This document shows positions 1-6,175 of a stretch of 8,391 nt of DNA, piece by piece; positions within the stretch are counted from its first letter, which is position 1; each line of letters opens with the position of its first letter. The notes beneath the pieces are model-generated. The model was not told the DNA's origin. It was given only the letters and a program-made list of their open reading frames with translations, and ran no database searches. Source of the DNA: Candidatus Atribacter hydrocarboniphilus (GTDB lineage Bacteria; Atribacterota; Atribacteria; Atribacterales; Atribacteraceae); assembly GCA_003542295.1 (NCBI GenBank), contig DPKX01000013.1, forward strand, positions 1 to 8,391, given 5' to 3'. A program made the position numbers and the translations under genes.

Positions 1-1160
1 AACTGATAATAGGATTGGATAATTTTTTCACCAATATCGGTTTCAGGATCAAGACCACACAACTTATGAATGGCTTCCTTAATCCCTTTGTCCTTGATCT
101 TTTTCTGGAGTTTTACCGCATCGGCATCTTTATCATAATCATAATTTAATGCTACTCCAGCTACCTTTATTATTGCAGCTGGAAACACCTTTTGAGATTG
201 GCAAAGAGCAATCCCTCCAATTATGCGGTCATCCTCACCAAGTTTGCGAATTGGGTCTCTCCCAACTCGATACACCGTATCCATAAGTAACGGATTTAAA
301 AAACGTTCTTTTAAGTCTTCAACAAATTCGTTCACTTCAACCCGATCTAAATCCGGATACTTCCGAAGAATTGAAGTTGAGGTTTCATTGAGCACTTCAT
401 CAAGAAGATTTTTTATTTCTTCATCGGCAATTGCCTGATGGATGTATTCATATCCCTTCAAGTAACCGAAATAGGCTAGGGTTGCGTGACCTAAATTGTG
501 GATAAAGAGCTTTTTGTCAACTTCGGAAGAAAAATTTTGAACTGGTTTCAAACCCGAGATTTCGGGAAAAACTCCCTTCACAGCAGTCACATCATAAGGA
601 AGTTTATGATAAGCTTCAGCAACAATAAACAGAGGATCATCAACGCCAAATCGCTTATCCATTACTGGAACCATGCGAGCAACTACCGTTCCAACAAAAC
701 CAACTTTTTCCTGAAGAAATTGTTTTCCTTCGGCATTTAAATGAGTTTTCACTTCATTTTTAAAAAATTGAGGCGCATCCTTGAGATTTTCACACAAAAG
801 AATATTGATAGGGATAGGATTTTCTTTGAGGCGAAGCTGAATCCCATCAGCTACTAAAGGAGCAATAGCCGGCAAATTTTTTACACCAACTGCTGTAAAA
901 ATAACCGACGAAACAGCAATAGCTTGTGAAATATTGTTTTTTTCTTCGGTCTGATAAGCAACTAAATTATCTATGGTCACATTTTTTTCTTGACCGTTTT
1001 TTTCTAATAACCGAAGGGGGTAGCTTGAACGAGCATTGAGAAGTTTAACAAGATCTGGATAGGCTTCAACAAAAACAATCCGATAACCCGATTCCCAAAG
1101 AAGATGACCAATAAAACCTCTTCCAATGTTACCTGCTCCAAATTGAACAGACTTGTTCAT
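1..1160 (-). CDS. mtlD: Mannitol-1-phosphate 5-dehydrogenase, 3' end cut by the window edge
   Basis: I translated this reading frame by hand; it is open for 386 codons with no stop before the left edge. The family (polyol-specific long-chain dehydrogenases) interconverts mannitol-1-phosphate and fructose-6-phosphate with NAD(H) in the cytoplasm. The protein opens with the dinucleotide-binding motif GAGNIGRGFIG (residues 8-18). It carries the family active-site pattern K-x4-N-x2-H as K217, N222 and H225 in KLFIHNLGHA. Further conserved blocks are RFLNPLLMDTVYRVGRDPIRKL (about 286-307, as far as I recall the family) and a helical C-terminal domain. E. coli MtlD is 382 residues, so only the last few residues should be missing. 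The ATG is preceded by GAGAGG (1168-1173) with a 7-base spacer. It follows the sugar kinase gene by 27 bp on the same strand and is probably cotranscribed with it. Mannitol-1-phosphate is the best guess; another polyol phosphate cannot be excluded. Confidence 0.92.
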   Translation of the reverse strand, partial: MNKSVQFGAGNIGRGFIGHLLWESGYRIVFVEAYPDLVKLLNARSSYPLRLLEKNGQEKNVTIDNLVAYQTEEKNNISQAIAVSSVIFTAVGVKNLPAIAPLVADGIQLRLKENPIPINILLCENLKDAPQFFKNEVKTHLNAEGKQFLQEKVGFVGTVVARMVPVMDKRFGVDDPLFIVAEAYHKLPYDVTAVKGVFPEISGLKPVQNFSSEVDKKLFIHNLGHATLAYFGYLKGYEYIHQAIADEEIKNLLDEVLNETSTSILRKYPDLDRVEVNEFVEDLKERFLNPLLMDTVYRVGRDPIRKLGEDDRIIGGIALCQSQKVFPAAIIKVAGVALNYDYDKDADAVKLQKKIKDKGIKEAIHKLCGLDPETDIGEKIIQSYYQ

Positions 1161-1187
1161 TCAAAAACCTCTCATTTCTTTTAAAAT

Positions 1188-2120
1188 TTACGAGTGTTTA
1201 CGAACAAAATCCATTACTTCATCAAAGTTCCCAACACCGTCGGTAGCACCCATAGCTTGAACACACATAGCTCCACAGGCGTTCGCAAATCGGCCAGTTT
1301 CATATAAATCCCATTTTTTTAAATAGCCAACTAAGAAACCAGCAGCAAAAGCATCGCCAGCACCGGTTCCATCTACTGCTTTCACTTGGAAGGAAGGAAC
1401 TAATATTTTTTCGTTTTGAGTCATGATGAAACTCCCTTCTTCCCCCATCTTGATAGCTACAACCTGAATACCATAATCGAGAAAAAATTTGGCATTATCC
1501 ACTATATTCTGACGTCCAGAAATACGGGTAGACTCATCCCGATTAGAAATAAATATATCGAGGAGAGGAAGGTAGGTCTCAATGACGCTGAGCCATTGTC
1601 CGCTGTCATCCCAATAGGTATCAATTGAAGTGGTAACGCCGGCTTCTTTAACTCGCTTTAAAAGAGCGGTTGTTTCAGGCCCATCAAAACCAGGCATTAA
1701 AAAAGTACCGGTGATGTGAACGATATCCGAGTCGTGAAAAAATTCATCTTGAATATCAGCATTTCTTAAACTTTGATTGGCCCCTGCACAATGAATGAAT
1801 GAACGCTCTCCTTGCTCATCGACTAATACCATCGTAGCAGAAGTTGGATATTCTCGAGTTGTGGTTATGCCTTTGGGATCTATCCCCTCTTTTCGAAGTG
1901 AATTGATGATAAATTCACCCAAACCATCTTGCCCCACTTTCCCAACCATCACCACTTCTTCACCTAATTTTTTCAATACCACTCCGGTATTGTTAGCTCC
2001 TCCACCCACATGGAGTTCCATTTGTGGAATTAAAACTAATTTCCCTCTTTCTGGTAATCGATTGATAGGTCGACCTAAGAGATCGGCAACCAGGATTCCT
2101 ATGCAAGTTACTTTGGCCAT
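1188..2120 (-). CDS. PfkB-family carbohydrate kinase
   Basis: A 310-residue ribokinase-like (PfkB) sugar kinase, predicted to transfer phosphate from ATP to a sugar or related alcohol in the cytoplasm. Visible motifs are the glycine-rich substrate-binding stretch GGGANNTG (39-46), the Mg/phosphate-associated NxxE as N193-RD-E196, and the anion-hole signature DGTGAGDAF (250-258) with D256 as the expected catalytic base. Length is normal for the family. The N-terminal segment around RPINRLPERGKL (17-28) resembles a PfkB subgroup usually annotated only as 'carbohydrate kinase', so I do not assign a substrate. The start is ATG with a strong GGAGGG (2127-2132) lying in the last codons of the upstream regulator gene; the two genes are 2 bp apart and probably translationally coupled. 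Being followed by mtlD suggests that the product, or its later metabolite, is a hexose or hexitol phosphate. That link is inference. Confidence 0.93.
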   Translation of the reverse strand: MAKVTCIGILVADLLGRPINRLPERGKLVLIPQMELHVGGGANNTGVVLKKLGEEVVMVGKVGQDGLGEFIINSLRKEGIDPKGITTTREYPTSATMVLVDEQGERSFIHCAGANQSLRNADIQDEFFHDSDIVHITGTFLMPGFDGPETTALLKRVKEAGVTTSIDTYWDDSGQWLSVIETYLPLLDIFISNRDESTRISGRQNIVDNAKFFLDYGIQVVAIKMGEEGSFIMTQNEKILVPSFQVKAVDGTGAGDAFAAGFLVGYLKKWDLYETGRFANACGAMCVQAMGATDGVGNFDEVMDFVRKHS

Positions 2121-2122
2121 TT

Positions 2123-3082
2123 TTATCCCTCCAAAACTGATATTCGACTCATAATTTTCATGGCGGTCTTTTCATCAGTGATAAGAATATCGATAAAACG
2201 ACCCCGGAGAGCCCCAAGAATAGCATCGGCTTTTTCCTCGCCACCTGCTACTCCGATTACATTGTGCATTTTTTGAATATCTTCAAGAGGAACTGCAACT
2301 GTTCTTCGGTGTAAAGGTGTATCTAAAATGGTTCCATCAATAGTGTAAAACTGACCTAAAATATCTCCAACGGCTCCTTTTTGCTTTAATGCTTCTAACT
2401 CGTGGTAATCTATAAAACCAGTTAAAGAGTAAATTGAATAACGAACATCAACCGTACCAATACCTACCAAAGACCATTTAGCCTGACAGGCAAGTTGAAG
2501 AGTATTTTGGTTTATTCTTTCATTCAAGTAAAAATTTCTTATTTCTTCATTCTCAACTACTGCTGGCGCATAAAGATAATAACATTCTCCTTCAAATATT
2601 GAAGCCAGTTTTTCCCCAATAGTATAGGGATTAAGTGAAGCTGATGAAGTTAATCCTCCAACCATGGTAACAAATTTAAGGTTCTTAACCTTTGCCGAAC
2701 GTATCGCCAAGGCCAAGTGTTTTAGGGTTCGTCCCCAGGCAATTCCAACCAAATCCCCATTATTTAAAACCTTTTCCAAATACCATGCCCCAGCTCTCCC
2801 AATGCTTTCATAAATTTCTTTTTCCTGAGGTGTTGGGATTACTACAACATCTTGTAGTCCAAATTGTTTACGAATTGTCGATTCAATTTTTAAACAATTG
2901 GAAAGAGGCGATTCAATCGATATCTTTATAATTCCATTTTTTTGCGCTTTGTCGATAAGCCTGGCAACTTTAGGTTGAGAAAGTTTCAATAGGTGGCCAA
3001 TTTCATTTTGGGTGAGCCCTTCCATATAGTGCAGCCAAGCAATTCGAGTCATCAAATCAACATTTTCATCGGTAAGGTTCAT
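2123..3082 (-). CDS. SorC/DeoR-family sugar-responsive transcriptional regulator
   Basis: A 319-residue regulator of the SorC type: an N-terminal DNA-binding domain joined to a sugar-phosphate-binding effector domain, acting as an oligomer on operators near its own operon. The helix-turn-helix is at about residues 22-45 (LTQNEIGHLLKLSQPKVARL). The effector domain shows the usual blocks GIAWGRTL (113-120), MVGGL (140-144), GIGT (207-210), AVGDILGQF (237-245) and GVAGGEEKADAILGAL (277-292). The C-terminal LITDEKTA (300-307) is also typical. It is the first gene of a three-gene operon with the PfkB kinase and mtlD, so it likely controls them and itself in response to a phosphorylated sugar. The effector cannot be read from the sequence. 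Upstream lie a good promoter and a dyad that could be the operator. The ATG start has a modest AGGA site about 7 bases upstream. Confidence 0.94.
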   Translation of the reverse strand: MNLTDENVDLMTRIAWLHYMEGLTQNEIGHLLKLSQPKVARLIDKAQKNGIIKISIESPLSNCLKIESTIRKQFGLQDVVVIPTPQEKEIYESIGRAGAWYLEKVLNNGDLVGIAWGRTLKHLALAIRSAKVKNLKFVTMVGGLTSSASLNPYTIGEKLASIFEGECYYLYAPAVVENEEIRNFYLNERINQNTLQLACQAKWSLVGIGTVDVRYSIYSLTGFIDYHELEALKQKGAVGDILGQFYTIDGTILDTPLHRRTVAVPLEDIQKMHNVIGVAGGEEKADAILGALRGRFIDILITDEKTAMKIMSRISVLEG

Positions 3083-3110
3083 GGCAAATTCCTGTATTTA
3101 AAATTAAAAT

Positions 3111-3126
3111 ATGAATGATTATTCAT
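3111..3126. promoter_or_regulatory. Candidate operator dyad upstream of the SorC-type regulator
   Basis: ATGAAT, 4 bases, ATTCAT form a perfect 6-bp inverted repeat. It begins roughly 18 bases downstream of the predicted transcription start and 29 bp before the regulator's start codon, a position suited to repression. The same half-sites recur farther upstream as ATGAAT (3193-3198) and ATTCAT (3214-3219), with a partial match CATTCA near 3139. SorC/DeoR-family proteins commonly bind several dyads at their own promoter. The assignment rests on position and symmetry only, and the region is AT-rich, so chance matches are possible. Confidence 0.4.
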
Positions 3127-3149
3127 GTTTCTAATATACATTCACTTCT

Positions 3150-3177
3150 ATTTTATATTTTTCCATAATAATGTCAA
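3150..3177 (-). promoter_or_regulatory. SigA/sigma70-type promoter of the regulator-kinase-mtlD operon
   Basis: Reading the minus strand, a perfect -35 box TTGACA (3177-3172) is followed after 16 bases by TAAAAT (3155-3150), which matches the -10 consensus at five of six positions. The start point should fall near 3143, giving a leader of about 60 bases. This is the best-matching promoter I found in the window, and it makes the regulator gene the head of its own transcript, separate from comF upstream. Confidence 0.65.
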
Positions 3178-3235
3178 TAAAGTTATAGAATTATGAATAT
3201 TATTTCAGCTTTAATTCATTTTGTCGTCCAAATTT

Positions 3236-3961
3236 TTATTTTCCAGTTGCTAAAGCTAAAACCAATATGGTTTGACTTCCCACTCGACGTAATACCGTGG
3301 ATAGACTATCCACGGTAGAGCGTGAGGTTAAAACATCATCGATGATTAATATTTTTTTCTTCGCTAAAGATTTTTCATTCTCTACTCGGAAGGCGTCTTG
3401 GAGATTAAGCCTCCTCTCTTTCATGCTGAGCCCTACCTGTGGGAGAGTTTTCTTTTTCCGGGTTACGGTGTTGCTAACGAGGGGTTTTTGTAAAACTTCC
3501 GAAATACCTCGTGCTAAGATTTCAGCTTGGTTAAACTCTCTTTCGCGAAGACGAGATTGATGGAGTGGTACTGGGAGAATTCCATCGATATCACGAAAGT
3601 AGGGGTTGGAAGATAAAAATTCGACTAATAAATGAATAAATAAAATTCGCAAGGATAGAATCTTTCGATACTTAAAAGCATGAATAGCGCTTTTAATTGG
3701 GGGTTCATATAAAGTAACAGCTCGAGCACAATCAAAAGAAAAAGGTTTTTCTCGACATCGTCGGCATTTTGTTTGGCGATTACTCTGTACTGGTCTTCCA
3801 CAGATCAGACAATAGGGAGAAATTTCTTTCCGAATCATTTCTTCACATTCTTTACATAAGGGATAGCCTGCCGACTCAGTAATATATTTTTTACAATTCA
3901 CACAATTTTGAGGGAAAAAAAAGTGAAGGACCCCCTCGCCGATTCCTTGCCTATTAAGCAA
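3236..3961 (-). CDS. comF: ComF family protein (zinc-ribbon phosphoribosyltransferase), TTG start
   Basis: A 241-residue ComF/GntX-type protein: a cysteine-rich N-terminal zinc-binding part followed by a type I phosphoribosyltransferase fold. In naturally competent bacteria ComFC is needed for DNA uptake or processing; elsewhere its role is uncertain. Four CxxC pairs are visible: C20/C23, C36/C39, C51/C54 and C66/C69. The core includes FKYRK (96-100), ILPVPLH (128-134), LREREFNQAEILA (138-150) and the PRPP loop region ILIIDDVLTSRST (204-216). In that loop the usual TTG-A-T is TSR-S-T, so R213 replaces the conserved glycine. The start is TTG, decided by a perfect AAAGGAGG (3970-3977) 8 bases upstream; an in-frame TGA (3977-3979) excludes an earlier start. 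The gene lies 222 bp after mutM on the same strand. Its codons for residues 215-223 form a 25-bp perfect palindrome. Confidence 0.9.
   Translation of the reverse strand: MLNRQGIGEGVLHFFFPQNCVNCKKYITESAGYPLCKECEEMIRKEISPYCLICGRPVQSNRQTKCRRCREKPFSFDCARAVTLYEPPIKSAIHAFKYRKILSLRILFIHLLVEFLSSNPYFRDIDGILPVPLHQSRLREREFNQAEILARGISEVLQKPLVSNTVTRKKKTLPQVGLSMKERRLNLQDAFRVENEKSLAKKKILIIDDVLTSRSTVDSLSTVLRRVGSQTILVLALATGK
3293..3317. repeat. Perfect 25-bp palindrome inside comF
   Basis: The left arm TACCGTGGATAG (3293-3304) is the exact reverse complement of the right arm CTATCCACGGTA (3306-3317), with one base between them. The palindrome lies wholly in coding sequence and encodes the small protein repeat STV-DSL-STV just after the PRPP loop. 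No T-tract follows on either strand, so it does not look like an intrinsic terminator. It could be a protein-binding dyad, a cruciform-prone site or the footprint of palindrome-templated mutation. Confidence 0.9.
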
Positions 3962-4183
3962 AAATATCTCCTCCTTTCACAAAAAAGTGATATGTACAAA
4001 TATCATCCTCCCCTTCATTCTCATATCCCCTTATAAATAAAGTAAAATTTTTTAATTGTTTTGTTTCATTTTTCTACCACCGTGAAAGATTTAAAGTTAT
4101 TTAATGGACATTAATTTTATCTGTAATTTCAAAGCAGTGCTCGTTTCTTTTCTAAAAAAATATTGAGAACTATATAAATATTT
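3962..4183. other. Spacer between mutM and comF
   Basis: This 222-bp AT-rich spacer holds the comF ribosome-binding site, the TCAC/GTGA dyad beside it, and a weak AT-only hairpin with a T-run right after mutM. I looked for a comF promoter. The best I found is TTTACT (4046-4041) with no good -10 at correct spacing, so I do not call one. No RNA gene or convincing small ORF is visible. Confidence 0.5.
3970..3977 (-). promoter_or_regulatory. Strong Shine-Dalgarno site fixing the TTG start of comF
   Basis: The minus strand reads AAAGGAGG, a full anti-16S match, 8 bases before TTG. It directly abuts a short dyad, TCAC-A6-GTGA (3977-3990), which could form a small AT-looped hairpin just upstream of the ribosome site. 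Confidence 0.75.
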
Positions 4184-4184
4184 T
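4154..4184 (-). terminator. Weak candidate terminator after mutM
   Basis: On the minus strand, AAAATATT (4184-4177) can pair with AATATTTT (4164-4157) across a 12-base loop, and the second arm runs into a stretch of seven T (4160-4154). The geometry is that of an intrinsic terminator, but the stem is entirely A-T and would be unstable. It starts at the mutM stop codon, so transcription may or may not continue into comF. Confidence 0.25.
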
Positions 4185-4981
4185 CATGTTTTCTGACAAA
4201 AAGGGCAAAAATACGTGCTTCGTTGAGCCATCTTAATTCTTTCTACAGGAGTTCCGCATGCTAAACACGGTTTTCCTTCCCGATCATATACTTGTAAACA
4301 ATTCTGGAAAAATCCACTTGAACCATCAGTGTGTTGATAATCCCGAATGGTAGTCCCCTCGCATTGAATTGCCTGTTTAAGGACAATGGGAATTGCATCA
4401 AATAATAATTTTTTCTCTTGGATGGTTAAATCATTCACCCTTTTTTTTGGATGAATTTTACTTAAAAAGAGAATCTCACTGGCATAAATATTTCCAATTC
4501 CAGACACCCAGGCTTGATTCATGAGGAAATTTTTTACTGGAAGAGTTTTATTTATTAATAGTCTTTCAAAATTATTCCAAGAATAGCCGCTTAGTAGAGG
4601 GTCTAACCCAAGATTTTGCATGACTTTTTTTCTTTCATTTTCAGTTAAATATTTAATTTTCCCAAAACGGCGGGCATCACAAAAAGCAATAAATCCGGCA
4701 GATAAAGTGACAAAAACTCTTTGAAACCGGAGATTATCTTTGGCTTGAATATATATTAAACTCCCAGTCATTCCCATATGAAAAAGGAGAGAGCTAAAGT
4801 CATTAAAAATTAAGAAAAGATATTTCCCTTTTCTTATCAGGTCCTTTATAACTTTATTAAGAATATCTTCGGAAGGAATCTGAATTTTATTATCATATAT
4901 TTCTATGTCAACTATTCTTTCTCCTATCAACGGATGCAAGAGTTCTCTTCTTATTATTTCAACCTCAGGAAGTTCCGGCAT
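4184..4981 (-). CDS. mutM: Formamidopyrimidine-DNA glycosylase (8-oxoguanine repair)
   Basis: A 265-residue bifunctional DNA glycosylase/AP lyase of the Fpg family, which removes 8-oxoguanine and ring-opened purines in base-excision repair. The mature N-terminus PELPEVE supplies catalytic P2 and E3. K53 in KGKYL matches the conserved beta-lysine. M70 in HMGMTG is the expected void-filling residue. R104-R105-F106 (DARRFGK) matches the strand-inserting block. The helix-two-turn-helix lies at about 148-170 with GIGNIYASE (161-169). The C-terminal zinc finger has C239/C242 and C259/C262 with R254 in AQRSTYFC. All key residues are present and length is typical, so it should be active. The ATG start has AGGAGG (4988-4993) 6 bases upstream. 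It is the first minus-strand gene of this half, divergent from the ABC cluster, with comF downstream. Confidence 0.97.
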   Translation of the reverse strand: MPELPEVEIIRRELLHPLIGERIVDIEIYDNKIQIPSEDILNKVIKDLIRKGKYLFLIFNDFSSLLFHMGMTGSLIYIQAKDNLRFQRVFVTLSAGFIAFCDARRFGKIKYLTENERKKVMQNLGLDPLLSGYSWNNFERLLINKTLPVKNFLMNQAWVSGIGNIYASEILFLSKIHPKKRVNDLTIQEKKLLFDAIPIVLKQAIQCEGTTIRDYQHTDGSSGFFQNCLQVYDREGKPCLACGTPVERIKMAQRSTYFCPFCQKT

Positions 4982-5227
4982 TCTATTCCTCCTATTCCAT
5001 TCCTACCATGAAATTACTGTTCAAAAAATTGGTTTTGATGTTCTTATTTTCTCATTAGACTTTAAAAAAACCAATAATTTTAATTAATATGGGAACGGTT
5101 AAACAACATTTCCACTATAATTAGTATAAAATAATCGATGAGTTTATTTAAACAAATGGGCCAATAAAAAAGAATCATTCCCTTGTAAGTTTCAGTGAAA
5201 ACGAAAGGAGGACATAAAAACTTTTCT
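4982..5227. other. Divergent intergenic region, mutM / ABC cluster
   Basis: This 246-bp AT-rich stretch must hold the promoters of both mutM (minus) and the ABC cluster (plus). On the plus strand there is a perfect -10 hexamer TATAAT (5116-5121) and a second TATAAA (5125-5130), but no TTGACA-like box at 16-18 bp from either. On the minus strand, TTGTTT (5106-5101), 18 bp, TAAAAT is a poor match. Promoter calls here are therefore tentative. No RNA gene or riboswitch fold is apparent by eye. Confidence 0.45.
5204..5211 (+). promoter_or_regulatory. Shine-Dalgarno site upstream of the ABC ATPase gene, unusually spaced
   Basis: AAAGGAGG is a full-strength site, but the ATG at 5228 begins 16 bases after it, well beyond the usual 5-10. 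No in-frame ATG, GTG or TTG lies between. The only earlier in-frame start is GTG at 5195, which lies upstream of this site and would put it inside the coding region. Confidence 0.55.
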
Positions 5228-6175
5228 ATGATACAAACTGAAAATCTTTGTAAGACCTATAACGATTTAATGGTAGTGAAGGACTTAAACCTCAAGGTTG
5301 AAAAAAATGATATTTATGGGTTTTTGGGTCCGAACGGTGCTGGAAAAACAACAACTATTATGATGCTTCTCGGACTTGTTCCTAAATCGGGAGGGAAAAT
5401 ATATCTCCTCGGAAATGAAATGAAACCCAATAATGTCGAACTAAAAAGAAAGATTGGTGTTGTTTCAGAAAATCAATATTTCTATCGTGACATGACTGCT
5501 TCAGAATACCTCAATTTCTTTGGTGAAATTTATGAAGTTGAAAATCGACAAAAACGGATCGATAAATTAATGAGTGCTGTTGGTTTAGAAAAAGAAAAAA
5601 ATAAAAATCTTGGTGCTTATTCTAAAGGTATGCAACAAAAATTAGCCTTTGTGAAAGCTCTTCTCCATGATCCAGAATTACTCATCCTTGACGAACCGGT
5701 AGCAAACCTCGACCCAACCAGTATCAAACAAATTCGTGACCTTATCGAAGAAGAACATGAAGCTGGTCGAACTGTGTTTGTTTCCTCTCATCTTCTATCC
5801 GAGGTTGAGAAACTGTGTAAAAAAGTTGGAATCATCAATCAGGGAAAATTACTTGCTGAAGACAACATGGATAATATCAAAAGAAAATTATCGGATACGG
5901 TGACTATTCGTATCGAATTGAATCAAGAAGCCCAAAACTTAGAGCCGGTTCTAAGTAATCTTCCCTTTATCCAAGGTTTTCAATGCAAAGAAAACAAAAT
6001 TGAAGTCCAACTTAAAACCGATCGAGATTACCGTAAAGACCTTTCAGAAGCAATTTTTAATTCTGGTTACATCATCCTTTCTATGCAAGCGAAAGAAATG
6101 AGCTTAGAAGAGGCTTTCATCACTATTACTCAACAAAACATTTCTTTATTAACCGACCGAGGGAATGGACAATGA
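5228..6175 (+). CDS. ABC transporter ATP-binding protein (ABC-2 type exporter)
   Basis: From the ATG at 5228 this is a 315-residue cytoplasmic ATPase that would power the permease encoded two genes later. Motifs in order: Walker A GPNGAGKT (34-41), Q-loop region VVSEN (78-82) with E in place of Q as in many ABC-2 ATPases, signature YSKGMQQ (131-137), Walker B LLILDEP (151-157) with catalytic E156, D-loop NLDP (160-163) and H-loop H188. Residues about 220-305 form the C-terminal accessory domain common in ABC-2 ATPases, ending in the typical MSLEEAF (291-297). I prefer ATG 5228 because MIQTENLCKTY is the normal family N-terminus. GTG at 5195 is in frame, would add 11 residues and has no clear ribosome site. 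The stop overlaps the next start by 4 bp (ATGA), indicating translational coupling. Family is certain; substrate is not readable. Confidence 0.92.
   Translation: MIQTENLCKTYNDLMVVKDLNLKVEKNDIYGFLGPNGAGKTTTIMMLLGLVPKSGGKIYLLGNEMKPNNVELKRKIGVVSENQYFYRDMTASEYLNFFGEIYEVENRQKRIDKLMSAVGLEKEKNKNLGAYSKGMQQKLAFVKALLHDPELLILDEPVANLDPTSIKQIRDLIEEEHEAGRTVFVSSHLLSEVEKLCKKVGIINQGKLLAEDNMDNIKRKLSDTVTIRIELNQEAQNLEPVLSNLPFIQGFQCKENKIEVQLKTDRDYRKDLSEAIFNSGYIILSMQAKEMSLEEAFITITQQNISLLTDRGNGQ

Noticed and set aside
223..740. Two plus-strand open frames (223-438 and 498-740)
   Set aside because: Both are antisense to mtlD, whose minus-strand translation shows clear family motifs throughout; the plus-strand peptides are low-complexity Ser/Asn-rich shadows.
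1416..2154. Plus-strand open frames 1416-1628 and 1795-2154
   Set aside because: Antisense to the PfkB kinase gene, with no recognisable motif and no plausible ribosome site.
2692..2931. Plus-strand open frame over the SorC-type regulator
   Set aside because: Shadow of a well-supported minus-strand gene.
3293..3317. The comF palindrome as an intrinsic terminator
   Set aside because: No T-run follows the arms on either strand, and it lies inside an intact gene.
3297..3560. Plus-strand open frame over comF
   Set aside because: Shadow of the comF coding sequence; no domain seen.
3977..4024. In-frame 15-codon minus-strand ORF just upstream of comF, ending in TGA
   Set aside because: It might be a leader peptide or a former N-terminal extension of ComF, but it has only a poorly placed GGGG before its ATG, and ComF already has a normal-length N-terminus from TTG.
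4905..5087. Plus-strand 60-residue open frame across the mutM 5' end
   Set aside because: Overlaps the start of mutM and its ribosome site; the peptide shows no motif.
5092..5121. GGAAC upstream of TATAAT as a possible ECF-sigma promoter
   Set aside because: GGAAC resembles an ECF -35, but the matching ECF -10 is absent at 16-17 bp, and the spacing to TATAAT is 19 bp.
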